54,836 nucleotides of DNA from a virus. Every line of letters begins with the position of its first letter. Position 1 is the first letter of the stretch. The position numbers and the translations under genes are program-made. This document shows positions 7,842 through 15,893 of the stretch, in pieces. Location of the stretch: positions 1-54,836 of the IMG/VR virus record IMGVR_UViG_3300033747_000027; one strand, given 5' to 3'. The notes beneath the pieces were generated by a model that had not been told where the DNA came from, did not search any database, and worked only from the letters and a program-made list of their open reading frames with translations.

Positions 7842-7967
7842 GGAGTGGTGGCGAAATTGGTAGCCGCTGAAGCAATATGCTGCAATCACCCATGATGAGA
7901 GGGGAACTTGTTTGGGACTTTCATAAGTAGAACAACCCTCGTGCTGGTTCAAGTCCAGCCCACTCCA
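7842..7967 (+). tRNA. tRNA-like element, 126 nt, isotype undetermined
   Basis: The ends are fully tRNA-like. The acceptor GGAGTGG (7842-7848) pairs with CCACTCC (7960-7966), followed by discriminator A7967. The D arm is GCG (7851-7853) with CGC (7865-7867) around a loop containing TTGGTAG. The T arm is GCTGG (7943-7947) with CCAGC (7955-7959) around TTCAAGT. CCA is not fully encoded. The middle is about 35-40 nt longer than in a normal class II tRNA. One fold gives an anticodon stem 7868-7872/7880-7884 with one mismatch and loop CAATATG lacking U33, followed by a large hairpin (GAGGG with CCCTC, TTGTT with AACAA). It may be a degenerate tRNA, one with an expanded variable arm, or a tRNA mimic. 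Confidence 0.55.
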
Positions 7968-7989
7968 CAATCACATTAACCAAAAAACT

Positions 7990-8214
7990 ATGAGCAATTT
8001 CAAAACTATTGATGTGCACGGCAAAAAGCACGTGGTAAAGAACGCGAAAAGGGTTACATCACATTTCACAAGTAACGGTGAAAAGACTGAGTTAATACCC
8101 GAGGCCAATTACAGAGGAACCGGCATGTGTCTTTGTGGTATTCTAGGCGCAAAGCAAAAACTATCCGACTTCATATACAACTACAAATACAAAGGGAAAA
8201 AGCAGATAGTATGA
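7990..8214 (+). CDS. Hypothetical protein, 74 aa
   Basis: A 74-aa basic protein just downstream of the tRNA-like element. It has two Cys residues close together (GMCLCG) and a Lys/Tyr-rich tail. No domain is recognised. Its stop overlaps the start of the next gene (ATGA), which supports expression. Confidence 0.65.
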   Translation: MSNFKTIDVHGKKHVVKNAKRVTSHFTSNGEKTELIPEANYRGTGMCLCGILGAKQKLSDFIYNYKYKGKKQIV

Positions 8215-8618
8215 AGCTAACAATTACACCTCCACAGCAAATCATTGAAGAGCTCACATCTATTGACAGCTTTCTTAACATCACTCAAAGTGAGGATGCT
8301 GAAGAAGCACAGGAAAGAGGTAATCAACTGTCTACCTACATGGCCAGAACAGGCAAACTATTGGCCGATGCGAAACATCATTTGAATACAGCCTTAAAAA
8401 GTGACTTGATGGAAGTTCTACGCGATAATGCAAAACGGGCTAACGTCAGCCATAAGGCAACAAACACGCTCATTGACTGCCTGTGTAAGGATCAGCGATA
8501 TCTCGTTGACTGGGCAGAAAGAAACAACCGCTCAGCAACACATCAGCTCGACTGGTGTCGGACAGTAATCAGTAAAGCAAAAGAAGAAATGCGCCTTGCA
8601 GGAATGCAACGGACTTAA
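8211..8618 (+). CDS. Hypothetical phage protein, 135 aa
   Basis: The start at 8211 overlaps the previous stop (ATGA); a longer frame reaching back to 8127 lies inside the upstream gene and is rejected. The product is almost wholly helical and soluble, with a repeated charged pattern and a conserved-looking KDQRYLVDWAERNNRSATHQLDW segment. It resembles helical early proteins of unknown role in Bacteroidota phages, but I cannot name a family. Confidence 0.7.
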   Translation: MKLTITPPQQIIEELTSIDSFLNITQSEDAEEAQERGNQLSTYMARTGKLLADAKHHLNTALKSDLMEVLRDNAKRANVSHKATNTLIDCLCKDQRYLVDWAERNNRSATHQLDWCRTVISKAKEEMRLAGMQRT

Positions 8619-8629
8619 TACTAAAATTT

Positions 8630-8854
8630 ATGATACGAGTAAAGAAAGTGATCCTTCGCAATACTTCTATTATGCTGAAGGACGAAAAAAACTTAGAAGA
8701 ATTCAGGGGGCAGCTGGCGGAGTTGCTTGATGTTGATTTAACTCAAGTAACATTCACTCACGATGAACTGGCAGGATACCTGGAGGAAGATGATCCTTGT
8801 TTGAAAACAATCAAAAAGCTTAAAGAAGCGCCTGTTAATAAAAATGTCTCATAA
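8630..8854 (+). CDS. Hypothetical protein, 74 aa
   Basis: A 74-aa acidic protein starting 11 nt after the previous gene. It has a short basic N-terminal strand (IRVKKVILRN) and an acidic helical remainder (LEEFRGQLAELLDVDL). No membrane segment or catalytic motif is seen, and the function is unknown. Confidence 0.6.
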   Translation: MIRVKKVILRNTSIMLKDEKNLEEFRGQLAELLDVDLTQVTFTHDELAGYLEEDDPCLKTIKKLKEAPVNKNVS

Positions 8855-8873
8855 TCAATTAATAGAAATTAAT

Positions 8874-9425
8874 ATGGAAAACGTACGTAACGAAATTAAA
8901 AAAGTAAGCCTCAAGAATGAGAGGCTTGATGTCACCTTCTCGCAAGAGTTTTTGGAAGATAACTATTCCGATGAAGTCACCAGAAAATGCAGCCAAATAG
9001 TGCATGCTGACTTTAAAGCGGCACTAGACACGCTTAAAAAGCACCTTGTAATAATCTGTGAGCAGCCAGAGGCTAACGATATTCTTGATGCTGGAGTCGA
9101 TAACTACGATGTCGAAAAGCTGGATAATTATGTTGTTACAGGTTATTCAACCGGCGGATCTGATGAAGATGCCGGAGTTACTATCATCGGACAAAAGCTC
9201 CTTAAATCCGGCAAAGTAGTAAATATCAATGCTCCATTCACTAAATATGAGGACTTTGACACATACAAACACGGAACTGAATTGAGTGGGGATATTTATT
9301 CCTGTAACAATGAAGTTGTCGAATATCTTTTCAAAGGGAAATGGGGAATTAAACAGCAGGAGTTTGACTTTGACGTTCCCGATGAAGCCATGACCGAAAC
9401 GACTTCAGATACAGAAGCTGCCTAA
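8874..9425 (+). CDS. Hypothetical phage protein, 183 aa
   Basis: A 183-aa acidic protein. I chose the ATG at 8874, which has an AT-rich leader; an in-frame ATG at 8844 overlaps the upstream gene by 11 nt and is possible. The central region (YVVTGYSTGGSDEDAGVTIIGQ) and the acidic C-terminus (FDFDVPDEAM) are notable, and a GKWGIKQQEFDF strand precedes the tail. The same pattern occurs in uncharacterised proteins next to SNF2 helicases in Bacteroidota phages, as I recall, and this one lies 11 nt upstream of such a helicase. Confidence 0.65.
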   Translation: MENVRNEIKKVSLKNERLDVTFSQEFLEDNYSDEVTRKCSQIVHADFKAALDTLKKHLVIICEQPEANDILDAGVDNYDVEKLDNYVVTGYSTGGSDEDAGVTIIGQKLLKSGKVVNINAPFTKYEDFDTYKHGTELSGDIYSCNNEVVEYLFKGKWGIKQQEFDFDVPDEAMTETTSDTEAA

Positions 9426-9436
9426 ATCAAAAAATC

Positions 9437-11107
9437 ATGGATATTAAACTCGAATCAACAGGCAACTATACAGTCAGCTTTAATTATAAGCCAGGATTGG
9501 TTAATATGGTTAAACAGATTCCGGGAAGATCTTTCAATCCAAAAACTAAAAATTGGATTGTACCAAGAACTTCAAAACCTCACTTAGAGGCCATGGCAAA
9601 CCGGATAGTAAGCTTCGAGAGAGTAAGGTGGGTGAATGGTAGGGTCGTGGAGCAATTGCCAGGAAGGGATCTCAAGATTCCAGAAATGCCAAAACTGAAT
9701 ATTGACCATGGGCTTAAAATTGAGCCCTATCCTTATCAACTAGAAGGAATAGCCCGAGGACTTGAGTTAAAAAGGTTCATGAATACTGATGAACCAGGCT
9801 TGGGAAAGACTTTGCAGAGTATTGCAACGGTAAACATAGCAGATGCTTTCCCCTGCCTGGTTATTTGTCCAAGCTCTTTAAAGATAAACTGGGAACGCGA
9901 GTGGCATAAATTCACAGACAAAAAAGCGATGGTGCTGACAGATAAGGTCCGTGATAACTGGCCTTTCTTCTGGAAGACAGGATTACACCAAGTGTTTATC
10001 GTAAACTATGAAAGTTTGAAAAAATATTTCGTTAGTTATATCAAACCATCAAAGCGGTTCACCCTGCGCGATGTTGTGTTCAACGAGTCAGTAAAGCTAT
10101 TCAATTCTGTTGTTATCGATGAGAGCCATCGCTGCAAATCTACTTCCACCCAACAAGCGAAGTTTGTCAAAGGTATAACGAAAGACAAAGAGATGGTCAT
10201 CGAATTAACGGGCACCCCTGTTGTAAACAAACCTAAGGATCTAGTATCACAATTATCGATCTTAAACAAATTGGAAGAGTTTGGCGGATATAGATACTTC
10301 GTACAACGTTATTGCTCCGGGCCAAACGAGGCATCAAATCTCAAAGAGCTTAACGCTCTGCTTTGGCAAAAATGCTTCTTTCGCAGAGAAAAGTCAGCTG
10401 TATTGAAAGACCTCCCGGATAAGATCAGACAAGTGCTTACGAATGACATAACAAACCGAAGAGAATATAAGGAGGCTGAACGCGACCTTATTCAATACCT
10501 CAGGAAATATAAGGAGGCTGATGATGACAAAATCCAGAAAGCGCTCAAGGGTGAGGTTATGGTTCGAATTAACATCCTCCGTCAAATTTCTGCCAGAGGA
10601 AAGGTTAAAGCTGTTTCCGAATTCGTGAAGGACTTCATGGAAGAAGGACAAAAAATTGTACTATTCGCGTCACTACATGAGGTGGTTGATCAACTGAAGA
10701 GTATTTTCCCAAGTGCAGTATCTGTAACAGGCCGAGAGACATCAGAACAGAAGCAAATGGCTGTAGACGCATTTCAGCGCAATCCAAAAACAAATATCAT
10801 TATTTGCTCCATTCGTGCAGCCGGTGTTGGCTTAACTCTTACGGCTGCTTCAAACGTCGCTTTTGTTGAATTCCCTTGGACTTATGCCGACTGCTGTCAA
10901 TGTGAGGATAGATGTCATCGGATCGGCCAGAAAGATAGTGTTACCGCTTATTATTTCCTTGGAAAGAATACTATTGATGAAAAGGTCTACAAGATTATCC
11001 AGATAAAGAAAAACATTGCAAATGCTGTAATGGGAGCGACAGACAACATTGATGAAAACATTGTTGACATGGTCGCCAATATGTTTAATGACGAAATTGA
11101 GGAATAA
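9437..11107 (+). CDS. SNF2-family DEAD/DEAH helicase
   Basis: A 556-aa SNF2/SMARCAL1-like ATPase. A short N-terminal HARP-like strand region (residues 1-90) leads into the helicase lobes. Motif I is DEPGLGKT (about 117-124), motif II DESH (about 228-231), motif III TGTPVVNKP, and motif VI EDRCHRIGQ (about 489-497). Relatives remodel protein-DNA complexes or anneal and reverse forks by ATP-driven translocation. In phage early operons they are thought to assist replication or recombination. All core motifs are intact, so activity is expected. Confidence 0.92.
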   Translation: MDIKLESTGNYTVSFNYKPGLVNMVKQIPGRSFNPKTKNWIVPRTSKPHLEAMANRIVSFERVRWVNGRVVEQLPGRDLKIPEMPKLNIDHGLKIEPYPYQLEGIARGLELKRFMNTDEPGLGKTLQSIATVNIADAFPCLVICPSSLKINWEREWHKFTDKKAMVLTDKVRDNWPFFWKTGLHQVFIVNYESLKKYFVSYIKPSKRFTLRDVVFNESVKLFNSVVIDESHRCKSTSTQQAKFVKGITKDKEMVIELTGTPVVNKPKDLVSQLSILNKLEEFGGYRYFVQRYCSGPNEASNLKELNALLWQKCFFRREKSAVLKDLPDKIRQVLTNDITNRREYKEAERDLIQYLRKYKEADDDKIQKALKGEVMVRINILRQISARGKVKAVSEFVKDFMEEGQKIVLFASLHEVVDQLKSIFPSAVSVTGRETSEQKQMAVDAFQRNPKTNIIICSIRAAGVGLTLTAASNVAFVEFPWTYADCCQCEDRCHRIGQKDSVTAYYFLGKNTIDEKVYKIIQIKKNIANAVMGATDNIDENIVDMVANMFNDEIEE

Positions 11108-11109
11108 AA

Positions 11110-11670
11110 ATGGATAAAAAACAAAACACAGATCATATTACTGTCTCCATCCACATGAAAGTAGATGGAAAACTCATGAATATGAAGGAAGTCACCTACG
11201 AACGTGGCCGTGAAACAGGTGGCTTTACCCTTGATAGTTTAGCGAGGCTGCTATTTATGTGGGAGCATAGATTTAGTTCAGGATCAACCTACCTAATGGA
11301 TGGGCTACTACAGGAAGCAGAAAAAAAGCTTCCCAAGGAGGATAACGAAACAGCCCAGTCCGTATTTGAAAAATACTGGATTAATTGGGAAAAGACAATG
11401 AATGAAGAATTTGAAAAACTAAATCAAGGCGATAATGAATCTGAATTTCCCTTATGGCCAGAAAAGAACGATTTTCTAATATTTGAGATTTGGCAGCTAC
11501 TACACAACTTCTCTCGTAATACAATGCCTGTGAAATATGGTTTCCTCTATTGGTTTCACAAATATATCATGCACTCTGACATCAATGAGTATTTATCCGA
11601 CTTAAACAATATACCCGACTTTATAAAAGAAATTGTGGATGAAAAAATCATAGATCAAAAAAAGAAATGA
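11110..11670 (+). CDS. Hypothetical protein, 186 aa
   Basis: A 186-aa soluble protein starting 2 nt after the helicase stop. It is rich in Trp, Phe and Glu, with a helical C-terminal half. No signal peptide or recognised domain is present. Its stop overlaps the start of the zinc-finger gene (ATGA), so the two are probably translated together. Confidence 0.7.
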   Translation: MDKKQNTDHITVSIHMKVDGKLMNMKEVTYERGRETGGFTLDSLARLLFMWEHRFSSGSTYLMDGLLQEAEKKLPKEDNETAQSVFEKYWINWEKTMNEEFEKLNQGDNESEFPLWPEKNDFLIFEIWQLLHNFSRNTMPVKYGFLYWFHKYIMHSDINEYLSDLNNIPDFIKEIVDEKIIDQKKK

Positions 11671-12326
11671 AATCAATCTACATCAATATCCTCTCTTGGC
11701 TCTTATTTCATGCAAACCAGAAGCCGAGTCCAGAGTTCTACGAAATCAAAAACAGGATCCTGTCTAAGTATGGAAAGCACATCTGCTACGATGTTCAATT
11801 TATTGAAGGCAAAGAATGCTGGTCTTGTGGAGGTACCGGAATCCACAAACATTACAGCTGGTACGATGGAAAAGTAACAGACATTGATGCTTGCTGGAAC
11901 TGTAACGATGGATGGTATAAACTTCCCGTTTGGAATATCCTTTCCCGGGTTCAATTTGGAAAATACGACAGCTTTCATCAACCATGGAAACGAGTATATG
12001 AAAAGCCTGATATCACTAATCAAATCATTGAAGGCTACATCGAGAAAACTCCCGACAAATACAGTTCGTTTGCATTAACAATCCTCTTTCTGACCTATGA
12101 AAAAGGATATCTGAAACGATGGTATAAGTCGCAAGGATTAGGCTATTACAGCAGCTGGAAATCTCCGTCCAAATTCATTAATAACATCATTCACATCTTA
12201 AAGAAAAAAGGCGATGCTATCCCATTCATGGACAGGAGACGAAATATTGAGCGACGCCGGATTGAAAGGCAAATAAAGCACCCGAACTATTATCCGAATA
12301 CAGAAACAGATGACTTACCATTCTAA
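11667..12326 (+). CDS. Zinc-finger protein with SSB-like C-terminal tip
   Basis: A 219-aa protein. Two Cys pairs (CWSCGGTG near residues 51-58 and CWNC near 76-79) resemble a DnaJ-type zinc ribbon. The C-terminal part is basic (DRRRNIERRRIERQIK), which suggests nucleic-acid binding. The last residues, ETDDLPF, match the acidic tip of bacterial SSB proteins (DDxPF), the peptide that docks RecQ, RecO, PriA and exonuclease I. By inference it could recruit or block host SSB-interacting enzymes. No SSB gene is recognised in the window. The domain assignment is moderate. Confidence 0.7.
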   Translation: MKSIYINILSWLLFHANQKPSPEFYEIKNRILSKYGKHICYDVQFIEGKECWSCGGTGIHKHYSWYDGKVTDIDACWNCNDGWYKLPVWNILSRVQFGKYDSFHQPWKRVYEKPDITNQIIEGYIEKTPDKYSSFALTILFLTYEKGYLKRWYKSQGLGYYSSWKSPSKFINNIIHILKKKGDAIPFMDRRRNIERRRIERQIKHPNYYPNTETDDLPF

Positions 12327-12336
12327 AAATCAAATC

Positions 12337-12693
12337 ATGAGTAAAACAGTGAACACCGTGAACGTGGGTGATCAGATTTATCATCCAATAGTCGACGAAA
12401 TTGAAGAAATACCTATCTCTGAAATCAGAAAAACTTCTGAAGGTATATTGATTGGGACTAAAACGTATGGATTAAAAATTAATGACTCCTCATCTAATGC
12501 GGCAATATCCCGAGAGGTGAAATTCGAATCCTATAAGAGCGGGCGATACTTTTTGAATATAGAAGATGCTAAAAAGTACCAGAAACACCTCCAAGAAAGG
12601 CGTCTAAAATATCTGCAAGAAGAGGCAAATAAAGCTTTGCAAACATTGAACGAATTCACACTTAAATATTTTACAAATGAAAACAATCATTAA
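12337..12693 (+). CDS. Hypothetical protein, 118 aa
   Basis: The start at 12337 follows the recurrent leader AAATCAAATCATG; an in-frame ATG at 12310 lies inside the previous gene. The N-terminal half is strand-rich and begins with a VGDQIYHPIVDEIEEI segment, and the C-terminal half is a charged helix (KKYQKHLQERRLKYLQEEA). The pattern resembles small SH3-like plus helix phage proteins, but no family is assigned. It overlaps the next gene by 17 nt. Confidence 0.65.
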   Translation: MSKTVNTVNVGDQIYHPIVDEIEEIPISEIRKTSEGILIGTKTYGLKINDSSSNAAISREVKFESYKSGRYFLNIEDAKKYQKHLQERRLKYLQEEANKALQTLNEFTLKYFTNENNH

Positions 12694-13153
12694 ATGTCCT
12701 AACTGTACAAAAGTGCAAGCAGTTAAACCCGGAATGGTTAACTGCTCAACATGTAATTTCCGTTTCAATACGGAGAGTCGACAACCTCTTAGAGCGCTTT
12801 CAATTCAACAGCCTTGGGCTTGGGCAATCCTTAACGGGTTGAAAGATATAGAAAACCGGAAATGGACAACAACATTCACTGGTCAAATACTCATCCATGC
12901 CGGCCAGAAATTCGACAATGAAGGCCTTAAGTTCATTAAAGATATGAATCCGGATATTGAGATCCCGACAGAAAAAGAGTTCAAAAAAATGATGGGTGGC
13001 ATTGTTGGCAAGGCTGTTATTACAGGATGCGTCGAAGAAAGCGATTCTCCCTGGTTTTTTGGTCCTTTTGGATTTACGCTGGCTAATGCTAAAGCGATCG
13101 ATCTGATTCCCTGCAAAGGACAGCTTAAATTTTTCACACCTAAAATCGACTAA
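12677..13153 (+). CDS. ASCH-domain protein with N-terminal zinc ribbon
   Basis: A 158-aa protein. An N-terminal zinc ribbon (CPNC near residues 8-11 and CSTC near 23-26) is fused to an ASCH domain starting at about 38, with the hallmark LSIQQPWAWAIL and ENRKW. ASCH domains are PUA-like and bind RNA; some members act as nucleases or amidohydrolases, and phages often carry them. The fusion suggests a nucleic-acid role in the early program. It overlaps the upstream gene by 17 nt and is followed by a gene 2 nt away. Confidence 0.82.
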   Translation: MKTIIKCPNCTKVQAVKPGMVNCSTCNFRFNTESRQPLRALSIQQPWAWAILNGLKDIENRKWTTTFTGQILIHAGQKFDNEGLKFIKDMNPDIEIPTEKEFKKMMGGIVGKAVITGCVEESDSPWFFGPFGFTLANAKAIDLIPCKGQLKFFTPKID

Positions 13154-13155
13154 CC

Positions 13156-13677
13156 ATGTGTGACGGAAATTTAGCTATGGCAAATGTGCTCGAATATGAT
13201 AATGACTATCTAGAATCAATATTTGAAAATAAACTAATGAAACGAAGTGAAATAATAGACAACTATAAAGCATTCTTCGGGCTTGAGGATATGCCCTTAG
13301 GAGAAAACGACAATCTAATGATTGCTTGGGCTGAAAACCTATTGGCTGATGTCAAAAAAGACAGAGGTGTAATGATCTTAGGTGACCACATGGACTACGA
13401 AGCATTAAAACGAACCATTGAAATACTCGACATCCAAAAAGAAGATGGAAAAGGAATTGCAATCGTTGGTAGTCGTCAGGTTTATTCGAAGGCCATTGAG
13501 TTGGCACAAGATGAAGCTCATAGAGCTTTTAAAGAATCCAAACCAGAAGTTATGGAATTGCTACCGCGATTGATTGAACCAACAGTTTATGACTTAGAAC
13601 GCCCAAGCAAACGTGAGAATAAAAACAAAAAAGGCCGTAACTCTCACCGCTATGGCCGCAGACCAAGTAAATTTTGA
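13156..13677 (+). CDS. Hypothetical protein, 173 aa
   Basis: A 173-aa protein with an acidic helical N-terminal two-thirds and a strongly basic tail (KRENKNKKGRNSHRYGRRP). ATG 13156 follows the ASCH stop by 2 nt; a second ATG at 13177 is possible. The basic tail suggests RNA or DNA contact. I recognise no family. Confidence 0.65.
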   Translation: MCDGNLAMANVLEYDNDYLESIFENKLMKRSEIIDNYKAFFGLEDMPLGENDNLMIAWAENLLADVKKDRGVMILGDHMDYEALKRTIEILDIQKEDGKGIAIVGSRQVYSKAIELAQDEAHRAFKESKPEVMELLPRLIEPTVYDLERPSKRENKNKKGRNSHRYGRRPSKF

Positions 13678-13680
13678 GCT

Positions 13681-14388
13681 ATGCCACTAAATAAATCAAA
13701 AGGAAACATGTACGAATGGATTACCCACACTTGGAATCCATTAGCTGGTGAATGTCCTCACAGATGTAGTTACTGCAGTACTAATAAATTAATGCGATAT
13801 CCAGCTATATTAGAAAAATACAGTGGAGATCCTCGCTTGTCCGGACACGAACTTCTATGCAGCCTGGGAGAGGGAAACTTTATATTTGTGGCTGCTCAAA
13901 ACGATCTGTTTGCTGAAGCTATTCCGGACACCATAATCAAGAGGATTCTAAACCATTGCCGGAAGTTTAATAACAAGTACCTATTCCAGACAAAAAACCC
14001 AAGAAGATTATTCGACTTCGAATTTGAGCTTGCCGGGCTTGATTTTGTCCTGTGTACTACCATTGAGACAAACCGATTCGATCCAGAAATAATGAATAAC
14101 TGCCCCGATCCAGAAATAAGAGCTGATATGATGAACGAGCTTTGGCATGAGTTCAGAGGGATTGAATTAAAAAACTATGTCACCATTGAACCGATAATGG
14201 ATTTTGATATGGAAGAAATGGTTGAAATGATTGAAACCTGTTTGCCAGAACAAGTAAACATCGGCGCGGACAGCGGAAACAATAACCTTCCTGAGCCATC
14301 AAAGGAGAAGATTCAGGCACTTACAAAGAGGCTTGAGGTATTCACTACTGTGAAACTGAAAAGTAACCTTAAAAGGATAATGGATTAA
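13681..14388 (+). CDS. DUF5131 (phage Gp37/Gp68) radical-SAM-like protein
   Basis: A 235-aa protein matching the phage Gp37/Gp68 family (DUF5131): WITHTWNPLAGECPHRCSYC near the start, LFQTKNPRRL, and later YVTIEPIMDFD. The Cys spacing CxxxCxxC (Cys25, Cys29, Cys32) is that of a radical SAM iron-sulfur site. The substrate is unknown to me. Its stop overlaps the start of the PD-(D/E)XK gene by 1 nt, hinting at a two-gene unit. The family call is firm and the enzymatic role is inferred. Confidence 0.85.
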   Translation: MPLNKSKGNMYEWITHTWNPLAGECPHRCSYCSTNKLMRYPAILEKYSGDPRLSGHELLCSLGEGNFIFVAAQNDLFAEAIPDTIIKRILNHCRKFNNKYLFQTKNPRRLFDFEFELAGLDFVLCTTIETNRFDPEIMNNCPDPEIRADMMNELWHEFRGIELKNYVTIEPIMDFDMEEMVEMIETCLPEQVNIGADSGNNNLPEPSKEKIQALTKRLEVFTTVKLKSNLKRIMD

Positions 14389-14912
14389 TGCCACTACTAA
14401 ACGATTTTAGAGGGAATTACAGCCTTGGTTATTGCGAAGATACCATGCAAGCCAATGTTGAAAAATGGCTGTTGGATTATACTTTCTGGAGGTCAACGGA
14501 AGGGGGGTATTCCCGGGAGAAAGTTAACCCAAAAACATACAGAGAGGTGCATATTCCTGAAATCGGGCGACGATCGGATTTGATAGTATATTTTTCAAGT
14601 AGAAAAGTCTTCAATATTGAATGCAAATTGTTCAATGTCGAAGAAGTCGTTAAGCAGGCCAAAGATCATCTCTACTGGGCTGATTACTCATACATCTGTT
14701 TTCCTCACAATGTTTACATGCCAAACTATCAAAAAAAACAAATACTTGAGCACGGGATTGGTCTTCTGTATTGGATCCCTGAATTTGGATTGGTTGAATC
14801 TATCATGGCAGAGCATAATAAGAGTAAAAAAGACAAGCTGATACGCAAAAATGTACTTAGAAAGCTCAAAAAAATAGATATGCAAAATAGTCAACAACAC
14901 ATTAATTTTTAA
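14388..14912 (+). CDS. PD-(D/E)XK nuclease-like protein
   Basis: A 174-aa protein with a PD-(D/E)XK pattern: RRSDLIVYF puts Asp64, and VFNIECKL gives Glu78 and Lys80. An upstream Glu lies in the N-terminal helix (MQANVEKWL). The C-terminal half is basic. Such small phage nucleases may resolve branched DNA, degrade host DNA or act as exonucleases. Close coupling with the DUF5131 gene is noteworthy. The specific role is unproven. Confidence 0.7.
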   Translation: MPLLNDFRGNYSLGYCEDTMQANVEKWLLDYTFWRSTEGGYSREKVNPKTYREVHIPEIGRRSDLIVYFSSRKVFNIECKLFNVEEVVKQAKDHLYWADYSYICFPHNVYMPNYQKKQILEHGIGLLYWIPEFGLVESIMAEHNKSKKDKLIRKNVLRKLKKIDMQNSQQHINF

Positions 14913-14915
14913 TTT

Positions 14916-15383
14916 ATGAAAGCAAGAAAATTTAATGAAGCCAATACAGTAATTGGTTTCGGACAAGATGAGTATCAAGGAATTCCAGCACGTAAGGAAA
15001 CACATCCTGAATTCAAAGGAATGGATGTATTTACCATGTGCTTTGAACTGGATGAAGAAGAGCGGAAACAAGTGGCAGAAACAGGCTGTATATGGCTTAA
15101 AAGGCTTCAGCCTAAAAACGTTGGATTTCACCCAATCGGTCCTGACGTATTGAAGCCAGAAAACTTTCAAAACGTTGATGAGGCCAACAAAGGAGAAGGA
15201 TTCGACCCTGAAACATTCGATATCAAAACGCTCGATTTGGATAAGGTTAATTACTTCTATAAAAGACAAGCAGCTGCCCATTTGGAACTCAAGCCAAAGG
15301 GGAAAAAAGAGGAGGATTACGATGCTATTCTCATGGAAGCTAAAGAAGCTGCAATGTCAGGAACTTCTAGCCCTGGATTTTAA
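14916..15383 (+). CDS. Hypothetical phage protein, 155 aa
   Basis: A 155-aa acidic soluble protein, probably the last gene of the native early operon before the cassette module. It has a strand-rich N-terminal half and a helical tail. A VGFHPIGPDVLKPENF segment in the middle recalls uncharacterised Bacteroidota phage proteins. No catalytic motif is visible. Confidence 0.7.
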   Translation: MKARKFNEANTVIGFGQDEYQGIPARKETHPEFKGMDVFTMCFELDEEERKQVAETGCIWLKRLQPKNVGFHPIGPDVLKPENFQNVDEANKGEGFDPETFDIKTLDLDKVNYFYKRQAAAHLELKPKGKKEEDYDAILMEAKEAAMSGTSSPGF

Positions 15384-15466
15384 ATCTGACAGCGGTATAT
15401 TGTCGGTTTCCGATTGAACTTCCGGCTGATTTTATACGAGTAAATAACGTTGAGTGTTTGTGGAGT

Positions 15467-15496
15467 GCGTGAAATATCTACTACTGTTGATTAGAA
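15467..15496 (+). repeat. Conserved 30-nt cassette leader, copy 1
   Basis: This block matches 15914-15943 at 25 of 30 positions: GCGTGAAATAT, two variable bases, ACTAC, then GTT, ATT and GAA at fixed spacing. It begins 17 nt after an ATAACG boundary and ends 25 nt before the HTH start. It contains TACTGTTG, one base from the -7 word TAnnTTTG, so it may carry the cassette promoter. Confidence 0.6.
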
Positions 15497-15521
15497 AGAA
15501 TAACTTTAAAATACATAAGTA

Positions 15522-15893
15522 ATGAGCGAATTTGAAAAAGAACATTTAGAACTTATACAAAGTAATTGCTTTTGGGCTGGTTACTTGATTGATTTACCGA
15601 AAGATGAAGCGTGGAGATTAGCTAATGGAATAGTGGATGAAATAAAGTTTGCAATACAGCAAGCGAATGGGGCTGAACAAAGCACCGACCAAGCATTACA
15701 TAAACATAGTGTTATGCCCTCGTTGCATCTTTTTAAAGAGCGTAGGGATAAATTGAACTTAACACTAAGACAAGTTGCTGAACAAACAAAAGTGAGTGCT
15801 GCCACTATAAGTAGAATTGAGAGAGGGGAGGGAGAATGTAGCTACCATAATGTAGTACAGTTAGATGATTATTATTGCCGCAACGGGGCATAA
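15522..15893 (+). CDS. XRE-type HTH protein in cassette 1
   Basis: A 123-aa protein. Residues 68-115 form an XRE helix-turn-helix (LRQVAEQTKVSAATISRIERGEG). The N-terminal 64 residues (GYLIDLPKDEAWRLANG) are helical and unassigned. The HTH part lies wholly inside a long inverted repeat (15711-15894), and the last codons (Arg-Asn-Gly-Ala, stop) are written by its right arm. An internal ATG at 15715 would give the HTH alone, so the gene may be a fusion made by cassette recombination or may have a second start. Confidence 0.75.
   Translation: MSEFEKEHLELIQSNCFWAGYLIDLPKDEAWRLANGIVDEIKFAIQQANGAEQSTDQALHKHSVMPSLHLFKERRDKLNLTLRQVAEQTKVSAATISRIERGEGECSYHNVVQLDDYYCRNGA

Noticed and set aside
7773-7895. 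A 40-residue plus-strand frame running into the tRNA-like element.
   Set aside because: Half of it is the tRNA-like 5' part, the protein has no recognisable feature, and the acceptor, D and T arm pairings are stronger evidence for an RNA gene.
8127-8210. N-terminal extension of the 135-aa protein.
   Set aside because: It overlaps the upstream gene in another frame; the ATGA overlap at 8211 is the natural start.
14688-15281. A 197-residue minus-strand open frame.
   Set aside because: It lies antisense over two well-packed plus-strand genes, has no leader or neighbours on its strand and no recognisable domain.
15366-15383. Similar ends PGF in the 155-aa protein and in RecT.
   Set aside because: Three shared residues are too few to claim a common docking peptide.
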